From Candidatus Competibacter sp. (GTDB taxonomy: Bacteria > Pseudomonadota > Gammaproteobacteria > Competibacterales > Competibacteraceae), in NCBI GenBank assembly GCA_029624815.1, contig JARSSH010000068.1, forward strand, positions 1-44,434: DNA of 44,434 nucleotides, in the 5' to 3' direction. Shown here piece after piece: positions 1 to 9,081 of the stretch; within the stretch, counting starts at the first letter, position 1; each line of letters starts with the position of its first letter. The notes under the pieces are model-generated. The model was not told the origin of the DNA, made no database searches, and saw only the letters and a list, made by a program, of their open reading frames with translations. A program made the translations under genes and the position numbers.

Positions 1-48
1 TCGTTCTCGCCTTCCTCGCACTCTTAATTAGGAGATCGTAAACAGGCT

Positions 49-70
49 CTTAGAACGGGTGAAGTACATA
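49..70. repeat. Isolated IS630-type terminal repeat
   Basis: This short stretch contains cttagaacgggtga, identical to 14 bases of the right terminal repeat of the complete IS630-family element at 21130-22354. The next bases (agtacata) resemble that element's left end. Nothing else of an IS is visible inside the window, so the rest of this element, if it exists, lies to the left of base 49 or has been lost. Match found by eye. Confidence 0.45.
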
Positions 71-150
71 GGGGCAAGTAAACCCAATACTCAAAGGCGT
101 TACGGCATCGCCGATCCGGAAGCGGGTCGGACACACATCACCAGTCGAGG

Positions 151-182
151 TTTCCCTCATCCCCAGCCCTCTTTCACAAGGA
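151..182. repeat. Degenerate copy of the short palindromic repeat
   Basis: The stretch resembles the pyrimidine-rich palindromic repeat at 28032-28065: a CCCTCA-CCCCA-CCCTCT backbone followed by a short AAGGAAAG arm. It lies just past the stop codon of purC. The palindrome is imperfect here, so it would form only a weak hairpin. It may be an old member of a dispersed intergenic repeat family. Confidence 0.3.
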
Positions 183-191
183 AAGCATCGT

Positions 192-1088
192 TCACGCCGG
201 CGCCGTCAAGCGCTCCAGCGCCTCGCGATATTTGGCGACGGTACGCTCGACGATCGCCGGCGGCAGTTCCGGCCCCGGCGGCCGCTTGTCCCAATCCAGC
301 GTTTCCAGGTAGTCGCGCACGAACTGCTTGTCGAAGCTGGGCGGGTTGAGGCCGGGTCGATATTGATCCGCCGGCCAGAACCGTGAGGAATCCGGGGTCA
401 GCGCTTCGTCCATCAGCACCAGTTGCCCGTCCTCGTCCAAGCCGAATTCGAACTTGGTGTCGGCGATGATAATGCCGCGTGTCAAAGCGTAATCCGCCGC
501 CTCCCGGTACAGTTGCAGGCTGATCGCCCGCACCCGCTCCGCCAACTCCGAACCGATTTGGCCGACGACATGGTCGAAGCTCACGTTCTCGTCGTGCGCG
601 CCCAGCGCCGCCTTGGTGGACGGCGTGAACAGCGGTTCCGGCAGTCGCTCCGCCACCCGCAAGCCCGCCGGCAACGGGATGCCGCACACCCGGCCGTCGC
701 GCTGGTAATCCTTCCAGCCCGAACCGATCAGATAGCCGCGCACGATGGCCTCGACCGGCAGTCCCTTCAGGCGCCGCGCCACCACCGCCCGGCCCGCGAT
801 CGACGCCCGTTCGGCCGGGTCGGGCAGCGCCCGTTCCAACGTCAGACGGGCCAGTTGCAAATGATTGGGAACGATGTGGCGGGTGCGGTCGAACCAAAAA
901 TTGGACACCGCCGTCAGTACCGCGCCCTTGCCGGGAATTCGGGTGGGCAAAATCACGTCGAAGGCGGAAAGCCGGTCGCTGGCCACCATCAGCAGGTGCC
1001 GGTCGTCGGCCGCGTACAGATCGCGGACCTTGCCGCGATAAATCAGCGGCAAACGGTGAAGCTCGGGCGAGGCGGCGACAGCGGACAT
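192..1088 (-). CDS. purC: Phosphoribosylaminoimidazole-succinocarboxamide synthase
   Basis: SAICAR synthase joins CAIR with aspartate using ATP in de novo purine synthesis in the cytoplasm. The 298-residue product is the usual length of the roughly 295-aa bacterial form. It shows the N-terminal YRGKVRDLY (17-25), SDRLSAFD (37-44), [12 protein letters not shown] and, near the end, DTKFEFG and [15 protein letters not shown], all family signatures. An AGGAG lies upstream; the ATG at 1088 gives a 10-base spacing and the ATG at 1094 gives 4, so either may be used. The open frame continues upstream but without family similarity. It is divergent from the CbiM-like gene. purD and purH lie 26 kb away rather than beside it. 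Confidence 0.96.
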   Translation of the reverse strand: MSAVAASPELHRLPLIYRGKVRDLYAADDRHLLMVASDRLSAFDVILPTRIPGKGAVLTAVSNFWFDRTRHIVPNHLQLARLTLERALPDPAERASIAGRAVVARRLKGLPVEAIVRGYLIGSGWKDYQRDGRVCGIPLPAGLRVAERLPEPLFTPSTKAALGAHDENVSFDHVVGQIGSELAERVRAISLQLYREAADYALTRGIIIADTKFEFGLDEDGQLVLMDEALTPDSSRFWPADQYRPGLNPPSFDKQFVRDYLETLDWDKRPPGPELPPAIVERTVAKYREALERLTAPA

Positions 1089-1234
1089 GACCATGCAACT
1101 CCTGCGGCTGGGGAAAGAATCGGCGCGGCGCATTGTAACCGTCCGGCCGGCGGCGGAAAATGCGATTGAGCACCCGCTCCCGCCCGACTGAGTTTCGCAA
1201 TGCCTCCGATCCACCGCCACGGTACCCTGCCGCC

Positions 1235-1897
1235 ATGAACATCAACGACGACTTGCTCCCCGGCGATCTGCTGCTTTTCGCCAACTTCATCTGGCTGCTG
1301 ATCGGCTTGCAGGCCCTGCGGTCGGCGCCGTGGCGACCGTTCCTGGCCAGCGGTCGGTTGCAGCATGTATTCATGGGCGCCTCGGTGGCGCTGTTCCTGA
1401 TGTGGATCTTCGAGGTGGGGGTGCGGCCGGCACTCGGTTTCCACTTCCTGGGCGTAACCGCGTACACCCTGATGTTCGGCTGGTCGCTGGGCACGATCGG
1501 CGTCAGCCTGATCACGGTAGCGGTGACGGCAACCAGTGGCGACTGGTCGGCGCTGGCCATCAATGCCTTACTATTGGGCGTACTGCCGGTCTCGGTCAGT
1601 TATGGGATCTATTATCTGGTTCACCGCTACCTCCCCCACCACCTCTTCGTTTATATTTTCCTGTGCGGCTTCTTCAACGCCATGCTGGCCGCCGGTGCGG
1701 CAGTGCTGGCGCTGATGTTTTTGCTGGTGACGGCCGACGTGTATTCCTTCGCCCGCATTAGCAACGACTATCTGCCGTTCGTGCCGCTTTACCTATTCCC
1801 GGAAGGTATGCTCAACGGCATGGTGATCACCGCGCTGATCGGGCTGCGGCCCGACTGGTTGAAGACCTACGACGACGTCACCTATCTAAGTCATTGA
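1235..1897 (+). CDS. CbiM-like energy-coupling-factor permease-type membrane protein
   Basis: A 220-residue, very hydrophobic protein with about six or seven membrane segments, covering most of the chain from residue 10 to 208. Its pattern, including an ELP-like [14 protein letters not shown] stretch near the C-terminus, resembles the CbiM/COG3235 group of small membrane proteins related to cobalt or nickel ECF transporter S components. No ATPase or T-component gene is next to it, so the substrate cannot be named. The ATG at 1235 was chosen because family similarity begins there; the frame runs open from 1160 but that segment overlaps the purC upstream region. The function is inferred from family resemblance only. 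Confidence 0.75.
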   Translation: MNINDDLLPGDLLLFANFIWLLIGLQALRSAPWRPFLASGRLQHVFMGASVALFLMWIFEVGVRPALGFHFLGVTAYTLMFGWSLGTIGVSLITVAVTATSGDWSALAINALLLGVLPVSVSYGIYYLVHRYLPHHLFVYIFLCGFFNAMLAAGAAVLALMFLLVTADVYSFARISNDYLPFVPLYLFPEGMLNGMVITALIGLRPDWLKTYDDVTYLSH

Positions 1898-1969
1898 TGT
1901 GGGTGTGGGAATCCCACCGTAGCCCGACCATCTCAACCCCGCGCCATTCGAAGAGGCATTTGAACCCCC

Positions 1970-2812
1970 GTGTTTGGCAAATTGTTCGGTGGAGCATTCG
2001 GCTTCATGGTCGGCGGGCCAGTGGGCGCGCTGCTGGGCGCGGCGGTCGGCCATAATTTCGATCAAGCGCAATCGCAGGATGAGCGCGAAACCGCCGGTTT
2101 CCCCGAGCGCGATGGCGACCCACGGAAACGCATTGGAGACGCTTTCCACTCCACCGCGTTCCAGCTCATGGGCCACGTCGCCAAAGCGGACGGTCGGGTT
2201 TCCGACCGGGAAATCGCCACGGCCCGCGCCGTTATGGATCGCCTGCGGCTCGATCCCGGCCAGCGCCAAGCCGCGATCGACGACTTCACCGCCGGCAAAC
2301 AGCCCGACTTCGATCTGGACGCGGTATTAAAAGCGTTTCAGCGCACCTGCCGCGGTCGCCCGGCGCTCCTGCAACAACTGCTGGAGTTGCTACTAAACGT
2401 TGCCTATGCCGACCAAAGCCTGCATCCGCACACTCATGCCCGGCTGCTGTACATCACCGACCGCCTGGGCATCCATCGCTTGCAGTTCGAGGCGCTGCAC
2501 ACGCTGTTCCGCACTCAGCGCTGGGCGCGGCAAAACCAGGGCGGCGGCGGTGAAACGCATGACCGGCAGGCGCGCGGGCGACACCCCGCCACCGCCGTCG
2601 GTTCGCTGGCCCAAGCCTATACCGTGCTGGGGTTGCGGCGCGAGGCCACGCCCGACGAGATCAAACTGGCTTACCGCCGCCTGCTCAAACAGCATCACCC
2701 CGACAAGCTGGCGGGCCGCAACGCCTCGCTGACCGAACTGGCGCGCGCCACCGAAAAAACCCGCGAACTGACCGCGGCCTACGACCGCATCCGGGAAGCG
2801 CGCGGCTTCTAA
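1970..2812 (+). CDS. djlA: DnaJ-like membrane-anchored co-chaperone DjlA
   Basis: A 280-residue protein with the three DjlA parts in order. A glycine-rich hydrophobic N-terminal anchor comes first (about residues 1-28). A TerB-like alpha-helical domain follows (about 50-170). A linker and a C-terminal J domain end the protein, with the catalytic HPD tripeptide at 243-245. The J domain stimulates the ATPase of DnaK; in E. coli DjlA the domain faces the cytoplasm and overexpression induces envelope stress genes. The start is a GTG, because it is the first codon giving the full anchor; the upstream purine stretch is a weak ribosome site. It is 72 bases behind the CbiM-like gene. Confidence 0.92.
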   Translation: MFGKLFGGAFGFMVGGPVGALLGAAVGHNFDQAQSQDERETAGFPERDGDPRKRIGDAFHSTAFQLMGHVAKADGRVSDREIATARAVMDRLRLDPGQRQAAIDDFTAGKQPDFDLDAVLKAFQRTCRGRPALLQQLLELLLNVAYADQSLHPHTHARLLYITDRLGIHRLQFEALHTLFRTQRWARQNQGGGGETHDRQARGRHPATAVGSLAQAYTVLGLRREATPDEIKLAYRRLLKQHHPDKLAGRNASLTELARATEKTRELTAAYDRIREARGF

Positions 2813-2887
2813 TTCGCTTGCTTCGAACTGGAAACCGCTCCCGTTTGACGTGTACAGGGCAACCGGCGCCATCCAGGCTTCCGGTCG

Positions 2888-3562
2888 CTACAGCATTCCC
2901 CTTTCGGCCAGCGAGACCATCTGTCCGTCGCCGATCACGACATGGTCGAGCAGGCGAACATCGACCAGAGCCAGCGCTTCCTTCAGGCGCAGGGTGATCG
3001 TTTCGTCGGCGCGGCTGGGTTCGGCGATTCCGGATGGATGGTTGTGCGCCACAATCGCCGCCGCCGCGTTATGGTGCAGCGCCCGTTTCACCACCTGCCG
3101 GGGATGCACGGCGGAACTGTCGATGGTGCCGAAAAACAATTCTTCGTATTGAATGACCCGGTTCTTGTTATCCAGGAACAGGCAGGCGAACACCTCGTGC
3201 GGGTGATGACGCATGCGGGCCAGCAGATACCGGCGGGTGTCGGCCACCCCTTGGATGGCGTCGCCGCGCTGCAAGGTCTCCTCCAGATAGCGCCGCGCCA
3301 GCTCCAGCACCGCCTGCAACTGCACGTACTTGGCCGGTCCCAACCCCGGTGTCGCGCAGAACCCGGCCTGATCCAGCTCCAACAACTTGCGCAAGCTTTC
3401 ATGCTGCTTGAGCATGTCTCGCGCCAGATCCACCGCGCTGCGGCCCGGTATGCCGATCCGTAGAAAAATCGCCAGCAGCTCGGCGTCGGACAAGGCGGCG
3501 GCTCCACGCCGCAGCAGCTTCTCCCGTGGACGCTCCTCGTCGGGCCAATCGCGAATGGACAT
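2888..3562 (-). CDS. radC: RadC-family JAB-domain protein
   Basis: A 224-residue member of the RadC/YicR family. Residues 1-95 hold a helix-hairpin-helix-like region (ATPGLGPAK). The C-terminal half is the JAB/MPN domain with the full metal motif HNHPSG (173-178), then S183 and D186. The family was named for DNA repair, but the biochemical role is unsettled. The ATG at 3562 was chosen because AAGGAG lies just upstream with good spacing; the frame is open further upstream without similarity. In many gammaproteobacteria radC sits divergently beside coaBC, as here. The small-RNA-like unit fills the intervening space. Confidence 0.95.
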   Translation of the reverse strand: MSIRDWPDEERPREKLLRRGAAALSDAELLAIFLRIGIPGRSAVDLARDMLKQHESLRKLLELDQAGFCATPGLGPAKYVQLQAVLELARRYLEETLQRGDAIQGVADTRRYLLARMRHHPHEVFACLFLDNKNRVIQYEELFFGTIDSSAVHPRQVVKRALHHNAAAAIVAHNHPSGIAEPSRADETITLRLKEALALVDVRLLDHVVIGDGQMVSLAERGML

Positions 3563-3816
3563 CGCCGCCTTCTCCTTTTTTCGATTGATGACGCCAAGCA
3601 TGGCCACTCGATTCGAACAGATCAAGAAACTGTGACACTTTCCCGATGGCCGCCGCCGCGGTCGCACCGCGAAAACGGCGTATTGCCCTGAAATCGGGCA
3701 CATGCCCCGCCAAAAGCACCGCCATGAAGCGAGGCCGCCCTTTCATGCCGGCCGAAAACCGCGTTTCTGGAGCATCGAATAATTAATTATATTTTATAAA
3801 CAATAAACTATAAAAG

Positions 3817-3844
3817 TTGGCAACCGGTTTGCTAACACTATAGC
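3817..3844 (+). promoter_or_regulatory. Sigma-70-type promoter for the candidate small RNA
   Basis: TTGGCA (3817-3822) and TATAGC (3839-3844) are separated by 16 bases and sit at the end of a very AT-rich tract (3780-3818). This is the only strongly AT-rich stretch in the radC-coaBC gap. Transcription would start near 3850, directly before the hairpin array. It could instead, or also, help transcribe coaBC by read-through. Confidence 0.5.
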
Positions 3845-3849
3845 CGTGG

Positions 3850-3975
3850 ATTCGCGCTCGTCGGCCTCCCAAGGTTCGACCAGCGCGGGTTCCAGGCGGC
3901 TAACGGGGGCCGCCGTCGCGGACTATGGCGTCCAACCATGTATCGTCACACGTTGCGTGGTTGGACGCCCTTTTT
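3850..3975 (+). ncRNA. Candidate structured small RNA upstream of coaBC
   Basis: About 125 bases with no convincing reading frame, but three successive hairpins. Hairpin 1: CGCGCT (3853-3858) with AGCGCG (3882-3887), continued by GTCG (3860-3863) with CGAC (3877-3880). Hairpin 2: GGCGGC (3895-3900) with GCCGCC (3909-3914). Hairpin 3: a 12-bp stem ending in C and five T, a classic intrinsic terminator. A plausible promoter precedes it. It does not resemble SRP RNA, tmRNA or RNase P RNA. It could instead be a leader or attenuator of coaBC, whose start is 97 bases after the terminator. Seen: structure and signals; inferred: that it is an RNA gene. Confidence 0.5.
3927..3975 (+). terminator. Intrinsic terminator with 12-bp stem
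   Basis: GGCGTCCAACCA (3927-3938) pairs perfectly with TGGTTGGACGCC (3958-3969) around a 19-base loop, followed by C and TTTTT. On the plus strand it would stop transcripts arriving from the candidate small RNA; radC is transcribed the other way. Confidence 0.8.
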
Positions 3976-4071
3976 ATCCCCCCTTGCTTGAACCCTGCTC
4001 CCTCCTGCTTCTGTACCTGTTCAAGCTGCGCTAAGCTTGCCGCGATTTCTCCAATCGCGCGGAGTTTCGCC

Positions 4072-5358
4072 ATGCTGCAACCTCTGGCCAAAAAACGCAT
4101 TCTGCTGGGCGTCACCGGCGGTATCGCCGCCTACAAGAGCGCCGATCTGACCCGCCGGTTGCGCGAGGCGGGCGCCGAGGTGCAGGTCGCCATGACCCCC
4201 GCCGCCACCGCCTTCGTCGCTCCCCTGACCTTTCAAGCGGTGTCCGGCCAGCCGGTGCGGGTCGATCTACTCGACACCCAGGCCGAAGCCGGCATGGGCC
4301 ATATCGAACTGGCGCGCTGGGCCGATCTGATCCTCGTCGCGCCAGCCACCGCCGACTTCATCGCCCGGCTGGCCCACGGCATGGCCAACGATTTGCTCAG
4401 CACGCTGTGCCTGGCCACCGACCAGCCGATCGCGGTCGCGCCGGCGATGAATCGGCTGATGTGGCAAAACGTCGCGACCCAGGACAACTGCCGGCTGCTG
4501 GCGCGGCGCGGCGTACGCATCTGGGGGCCGGGGGTCGGCGAACAAGCTTGTGGTGAAATCGGCGCTGGGCGGATGCTGGAGTCGGTGGAATTATGTGGCC
4601 AGGTCGTCGAGCTGCTTGGTGCCCGGGAGGATACGGCCGCAATTCGATCGGAACCGTGCATCGCGAGCCCGGCGACCGCGCCGCTCGCGTTCCATGACCT
4701 GCAAGGACTGACCGTGCTGATCACCGCTGGCCCGACCCGCGAGGCGCTCGATCCAGTGCGCTTCATCAGCAACCACAGCAGCGGGAAAATGGGCTTCGCC
4801 GTGGCCGGGGCGGCGGCGGCGGCGGGTGCGCGGGTGCTGCTGGTCAGCGGTCCGGTCAATCTCAAGACCCCACCCGGTATCGAACGAATCGACGTGGACA
4901 GCGCGATCGAAATGCACGAGGCGGTCATGGCGCGAGCCCAACGAGCGGATATCTTCATCGCCACCGCCGCCGTCGCCGATTACCGCGCCGCCAGTCCGGC
5001 GGAGCAAAAAATCAAGAAAACCCATGACACGCTGTCTCTGGAGCTGGTGCGCAATCCCGACATTCTGGCGGAGGTGGCCGCATTGCGTTCGCACCGACCG
5101 TTCACGGTCGGCTTCGCCGCCGAAACTCACGACGTGCTGCACTACGCCGAGGACAAGCGCCGTCGCAAGAATCTGGATCTGATTGCCGCAAATCGGGTCG
5201 GCGTGGAAGGCAGTGGCTTCGGGAGCGAACAGAACGAATTGCATGTGCTGTGGGAAGGCGGGGAACGGGTGTTGCCGCTGGCCGAGAAAACTCTGCTTGG
5301 GCAACAACTGGTCGCGCTGATCGCGGCGCGTTATCGTTGTTGGAAAGAGGAGCGCTGA
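4072..5358 (+). CDS. coaBC: Bifunctional phosphopantothenoylcysteine decarboxylase / phosphopantothenate-cysteine ligase
   Basis: CoaBC (Dfp) carries out two consecutive steps of coenzyme A synthesis: CTP-dependent joining of 4'-phosphopantothenate with cysteine, then FMN-dependent decarboxylation. The 428-residue chain has the N-terminal CoaC flavoprotein domain with [10 protein letters not shown] (13-22), [19 protein letters not shown] and the substrate-loop cysteine in [10 protein letters not shown]. The CoaB domain follows, with [20 protein letters not shown] and AAVADYR...KIKK. The ATG at 4072 has GGAG seven bases upstream; the longer open frame would read back through the terminator and small-RNA region. 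It is first in the conserved coaBC-dut-algC-argB run. Confidence 0.97.
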   Translation: MLQPLAKKRILLGVTGGIAAYKSADLTRRLREAGAEVQVAMTPAATAFVAPLTFQAVSGQPVRVDLLDTQAEAGMGHIELARWADLILVAPATADFIARLAHGMANDLLSTLCLATDQPIAVAPAMNRLMWQNVATQDNCRLLARRGVRIWGPGVGEQACGEIGAGRMLESVELCGQVVELLGAREDTAAIRSEPCIASPATAPLAFHDLQGLTVLITAGPTREALDPVRFISNHSSGKMGFAVAGAAAAAGARVLLVSGPVNLKTPPGIERIDVDSAIEMHEAVMARAQRADIFIATAAVADYRAASPAEQKIKKTHDTLSLELVRNPDILAEVAALRSHRPFTVGFAAETHDVLHYAEDKRRRKNLDLIAANRVGVEGSGFGSEQNELHVLWEGGERVLPLAEKTLLGQQLVALIAARYRCWKEER

Positions 5359-5394
5359 GATGCCAGCTTGGCAACGATCCTGGAGTGTCCGATT

Positions 5395-5856
5395 GTGAGC
5401 CATCGCGCCATCGAACTGAAAATCCTCGATCCTCGTTTGGGTCGGGAAATTCCCCTGCCCGCTTACGCCACCACCGGTTCGGCGGGACTGGATCTGCGCG
5501 CTTGCCTGACGGAACCGCTGACGGTCCATCCGGGCGAAACCCATTTAATCCCCACCGGCCTGGCCATTCACATCGCCGACCCCGGCCTGGCGGCGATGGT
5601 GCTGCCGCGTTCCGGTCTCGGTCACAAGCACGGCATCGTGCTGGGTAATCTGGTCGGCCTGATCGACAGCGATTATCAGGGCGAATTGCTGATCTCGTGC
5701 TGGAACCGGGGTCACGCCCCGTTCGCCATCGACATCGGCGAGCGCATCGCCCAACTGATCATCGTGCCGGTGGCGCGGGCCGAATTCGCCATCGTCCCCG
5801 AATTCACGCCCAGCACGCGCGGCGTCGGCGGCTTCGGCCATTCCGGACGGCATTGA
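5395..5856 (+). CDS. dut: Deoxyuridine 5'-triphosphate nucleotidohydrolase (dUTPase)
   Basis: Trimeric dUTPase hydrolyses dUTP to dUMP and pyrophosphate, keeping uracil out of DNA and supplying dTMP synthesis. The 153-residue protein shows the five conserved motifs: [30 protein letters not shown], the GERIAQL stretch and the glycine-rich C-terminal arm [10 protein letters not shown] that closes over the nucleotide. The GTG at 5395 was preferred over the upstream TTG because GGAG is nine bases before it and the product then matches the family N-terminus (ELKILDP). It is 36 bases behind coaBC and 9 bases before algC, so probably cotranscribed. Confidence 0.96.
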   Translation: MSHRAIELKILDPRLGREIPLPAYATTGSAGLDLRACLTEPLTVHPGETHLIPTGLAIHIADPGLAAMVLPRSGLGHKHGIVLGNLVGLIDSDYQGELLISCWNRGHAPFAIDIGERIAQLIIVPVARAEFAIVPEFTPSTRGVGGFGHSGRH

Positions 5857-5865
5857 ACCTCGCGC

Positions 5866-7239
5866 ATGTTCCACACTATCTTTAGGGAGTACGACATCCG
5901 CGGCGTGGTGAGCCACGATCTGACTCCCGATGGGGTGCGACTCATCGGCCAAGCAGTGGGCAGCCTCGCCGCCGAGCGCGGCGAAACCCAGGTCATCGTC
6001 GGCCGCGACGGGCGGCTGTCCAGCCCCGTCCTGTGCGAGGCGCTCAAGGTCGGCATCCGCGCCGCCGGGCTGGATGTGCTGGATCTGGGCATGGTCTCGA
6101 CCCCGCTGCTGTACTACGCCACCCACACCCTCGATGCCAGCCACGCCGGGGTCATGGTCACCGGCAGCCACAACCCGGCGCGGTACAACGGCCTGAAGAT
6201 CGTGATCGACAGGATCGCCCTGCACGGCGAAGTGATCCGCGACCTGCGCCACCGCATCGAGACCGGCAACCTGCGTCGTGGCCATGGTCGCGAAGGGTCC
6301 GCCAACATCCGCGCCGACTACATCCGGCGAATCAGCGATGCGTTGCGCCTGCCCAAATCCCTCAAGGTGGTGGTGGACTGCGGCAATGCGGTCGCCGGTT
6401 ATACCGCTCCGCCCCTGCTGCGCGCGCTGGGCTGCGAAGTGATGGAGCTGTACTGCGAGGTGGACGGGCGCTTTCCGCACCACCACCCCGACCCCAGCGT
6501 GCCGGAGAATCTGATCGACCTGCAAGCCGCGGTGCGGGCGCACGGCGCCGATCTGGGACTGGCCTTCGACGGCGACGCCGACCGGTTGGGAGTGATCACC
6601 AGCGCCGGCGAGATCATCTGGCCGGATCATGTGCTGATGCCACTGGCCGAGGACGTACTGGCCCGCCATCCCGGCGCGGCCATCGTGTTCGATATCAAGT
6701 GCTCGCTGCATCTAAGCCGGCTGATCGAACGCCTGGGCGGTCAGCCGATCCTGTGGAAAACCGGCCATTCGCTGATCAAGGCCAAGATGCGGGAAACCGG
6801 CGCGCTGCTGGGCGGAGAACTGGCCGGTCATTTCGTCCACGCCGACGCCTGGTTCGGTTTCGATGACGCGTTCTACGCCGCCGCCCGGCTGTTAAACCTG
6901 CTGGCGCGATGGCCGTCGTCCAGCGCCGAATTCTTCGCCACCTACCCGACCGGCCTGAACACCCCGGATCTGCGGCTGGACATGGCCGAGGGCGAGCCGT
7001 TCGCGTTCATGGCCCGGCTGGCGGCCCAGGCCGATTTCGGCCCGGAGGCGCGCGTCCTCGCCCTGGACGGGTTGCGGGTGGAGTTCCCGAACGGTTGGGG
7101 CCTGGTGCGCGCTTCCAACACCACGCCCAGCCTGACGCTGCGTTTCGAAGCGGACGATCCGACCGCCATGACCGACGTGCAGGACCGGTTCCGCCGGCAA
7201 TTGCTGGCCTTGCAACCCGATTTGGCCCTACCCTTCTGA
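5866..7239 (+). CDS. algC: Phosphomannomutase/phosphoglucomutase
   Basis: AlgC-type alpha-D-phosphohexomutase interconverts 6-phospho and 1-phospho forms of mannose and glucose. It feeds GDP-mannose, LPS, exopolysaccharide or glycogen synthesis. The 457-residue chain has the phosphoserine loop TGSHNP with Ser101, the magnesium loop DGDADR (235-240), the sugar-specificity loop GELAGH (317-322; GEMSGH in many relatives) and the C-terminal phosphate-binding SNTTPSLTLRFE. The start codon lies 9 bases after dut. The position between dut and argB is exactly that of algC in Pseudomonas. The choice between mannose and glucose specificity is not decided by sequence; the enzyme is typically dual. Confidence 0.95.
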   Translation: MFHTIFREYDIRGVVSHDLTPDGVRLIGQAVGSLAAERGETQVIVGRDGRLSSPVLCEALKVGIRAAGLDVLDLGMVSTPLLYYATHTLDASHAGVMVTGSHNPARYNGLKIVIDRIALHGEVIRDLRHRIETGNLRRGHGREGSANIRADYIRRISDALRLPKSLKVVVDCGNAVAGYTAPPLLRALGCEVMELYCEVDGRFPHHHPDPSVPENLIDLQAAVRAHGADLGLAFDGDADRLGVITSAGEIIWPDHVLMPLAEDVLARHPGAAIVFDIKCSLHLSRLIERLGGQPILWKTGHSLIKAKMRETGALLGGELAGHFVHADAWFGFDDAFYAAARLLNLLARWPSSSAEFFATYPTGLNTPDLRLDMAEGEPFAFMARLAAQADFGPEARVLALDGLRVEFPNGWGLVRASNTTPSLTLRFEADDPTAMTDVQDRFRRQLLALQPDLALPF

Positions 7240-8172
<933 letters not shown>

Positions 8173-8468
8173 ATGGAAGCGGCGGAAGACCCAAGGCACG
8201 GCCGCGATCCATGGCGATAACAGACCCCGGAGCGGCCGTACCCCCCAGATGTATCTTCCGAACAGAATGGCTTCCGTCAGGCTGGACATCCGTTCAAAAA
8301 CATCAAGTTGAAAATGGTATTGGTTGCATTGCCCACTCAATGTCCATTCCAAAAAAATGCGCCGGGTTGACCGCGCTTTATGGCCATAAACTATCTGCTG
8401 ATTGTAAACGATTGAAAAAATCAAAAATAAAGCCAAGGAATGCGTGATAGCTTACACAGTTCCTTAAA

Positions 8469-8482
8469 ACAAGCTAGCTTGT
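8469..8482. repeat. Perfect 14-bp palindrome
   Basis: ACAAGCTAGCTTGT reads identically on both strands. It sits in the gene-free stretch between argB and the tRNA-Lys fragment. It could be a dimeric regulator's site or a remnant of an element's recombination region; nothing adjacent decides. Confidence 0.35.
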
Positions 8483-8671
8483 CGGCGTGTCGGAAACGGA
8501 AAGGGTCGCGCCCTGGGGGACAACAACCGCGCCGGTTGCCCACTGATTGTCCACTAAATCGCCAATAATGGCGTTATTTCGAGTTGTCGCCGCTTGTTGC
8601 TGTTTATTCAAGTCGCTGAATATGTTGTTAAATTTATGGGGAATCAAGAGGTTTAACTGGCTTGATACAGG

Positions 8672-8716
8672 CTCTTAATCAATTGGTTGTAGGTTCGAGT
8701 CCTGCGCGGTCCACCA
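8672..8716 (+). pseudogene. 3' half of a tRNA-Lys (CTT), probable attachment-site remnant
   Basis: From the anticodon loop onward the sequence is a good tRNA-Lys: loop CTCTTAA with anticodon CTT at 8674-8676, and variable region. The T arm is GTAGG-TTCGAGT-CCTGC, and the 3' acceptor strand ends in encoded CCA (8714-8716). The 5' half (acceptor strand, D arm, 5' anticodon stem) is absent upstream. Tyrosine integrases often cross over in the anticodon or T loop and duplicate the 3' end of the tRNA at the far end of the element, which is what this looks like. It would not make a functional tRNA. Confidence 0.65.
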
Positions 8717-8889
8717 TCTTTAGACGTTCAGCGTTGCCACAATCTTCCACCCGCACCGTCCCGCGCCAAGCTAAAATCCGCTCCCTGTCTTGGGGGGCGT
8801 GTTGTCCTGTATACTCGCTGCCAATGGCGGTAATCATGGCATCGGGTGGGCTTCTTGACCGTTATTTACCATGGCGACGCCGTCTTCTC

Positions 8890-8974
8890 GCGAAAGTGGC
8901 GAAACTGGTAGACGCGCTGGATTTAGGTTCCAGTGGGGTAACCCGTGAGAGTTCGAGTCTCTCCTTTCGCACCA
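8890..8974 (+). tRNA. tRNA-Leu (anticodon TAG)
   Basis: An 85-base class II tRNA. Acceptor GCGAAAG (8890-8896) pairs with CTTTCGC (8964-8970), then A and encoded CCA. The anticodon stem-loop CTGGA-TTTAGGT-TCCAG carries TAG. A short variable arm (GTGGGGTAACCCGTG region) and a GAGAGTTCGAGTCTCTC T arm follow. It reads CUA and other CUN codons. A TATACT at 8810-8815 may be its -10 element; no good -35 is seen. Confidence 0.95.
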
Positions 8975-9081
8975 TTCATCGCCGTGCGCCCGCGAAATGA
9001 TTGTCCGGTTTTTGTTTTTGAAAAGCCAGATGGCGGGTAGCTTGCCAACACACAAACGATCAACAGATTTGAGGTGCATCG

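Larger units (their letters stand above)
8173..8889. other. Gene-free stretch, probable scar of an integrated element
   Basis: No convincing coding frame on either strand. The part from about 8290 to 8650 is visibly richer in A and T than the neighbouring genes. It contains a perfect 14-bp palindrome (8469-8482) and ends with the 3' half of a tRNA-Lys (8672-8716). This fits the remains of a mobile element once integrated at a tRNA gene, but no integrase remnant could be recognised. Confidence 0.5.

Noticed and set aside
42-52. 11-base match ACAGGCTCTTA to the tRNA-Lys fragment region at 8667-8677, as a possible paired att site
   Set aside because: The match is too short and covers non-tRNA sequence; chance cannot be excluded.
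8650-8716. tRNA-Lys interrupted by a group I intron
   Set aside because: No 5' exon (acceptor strand and D arm) is found in the preceding 500 bases.
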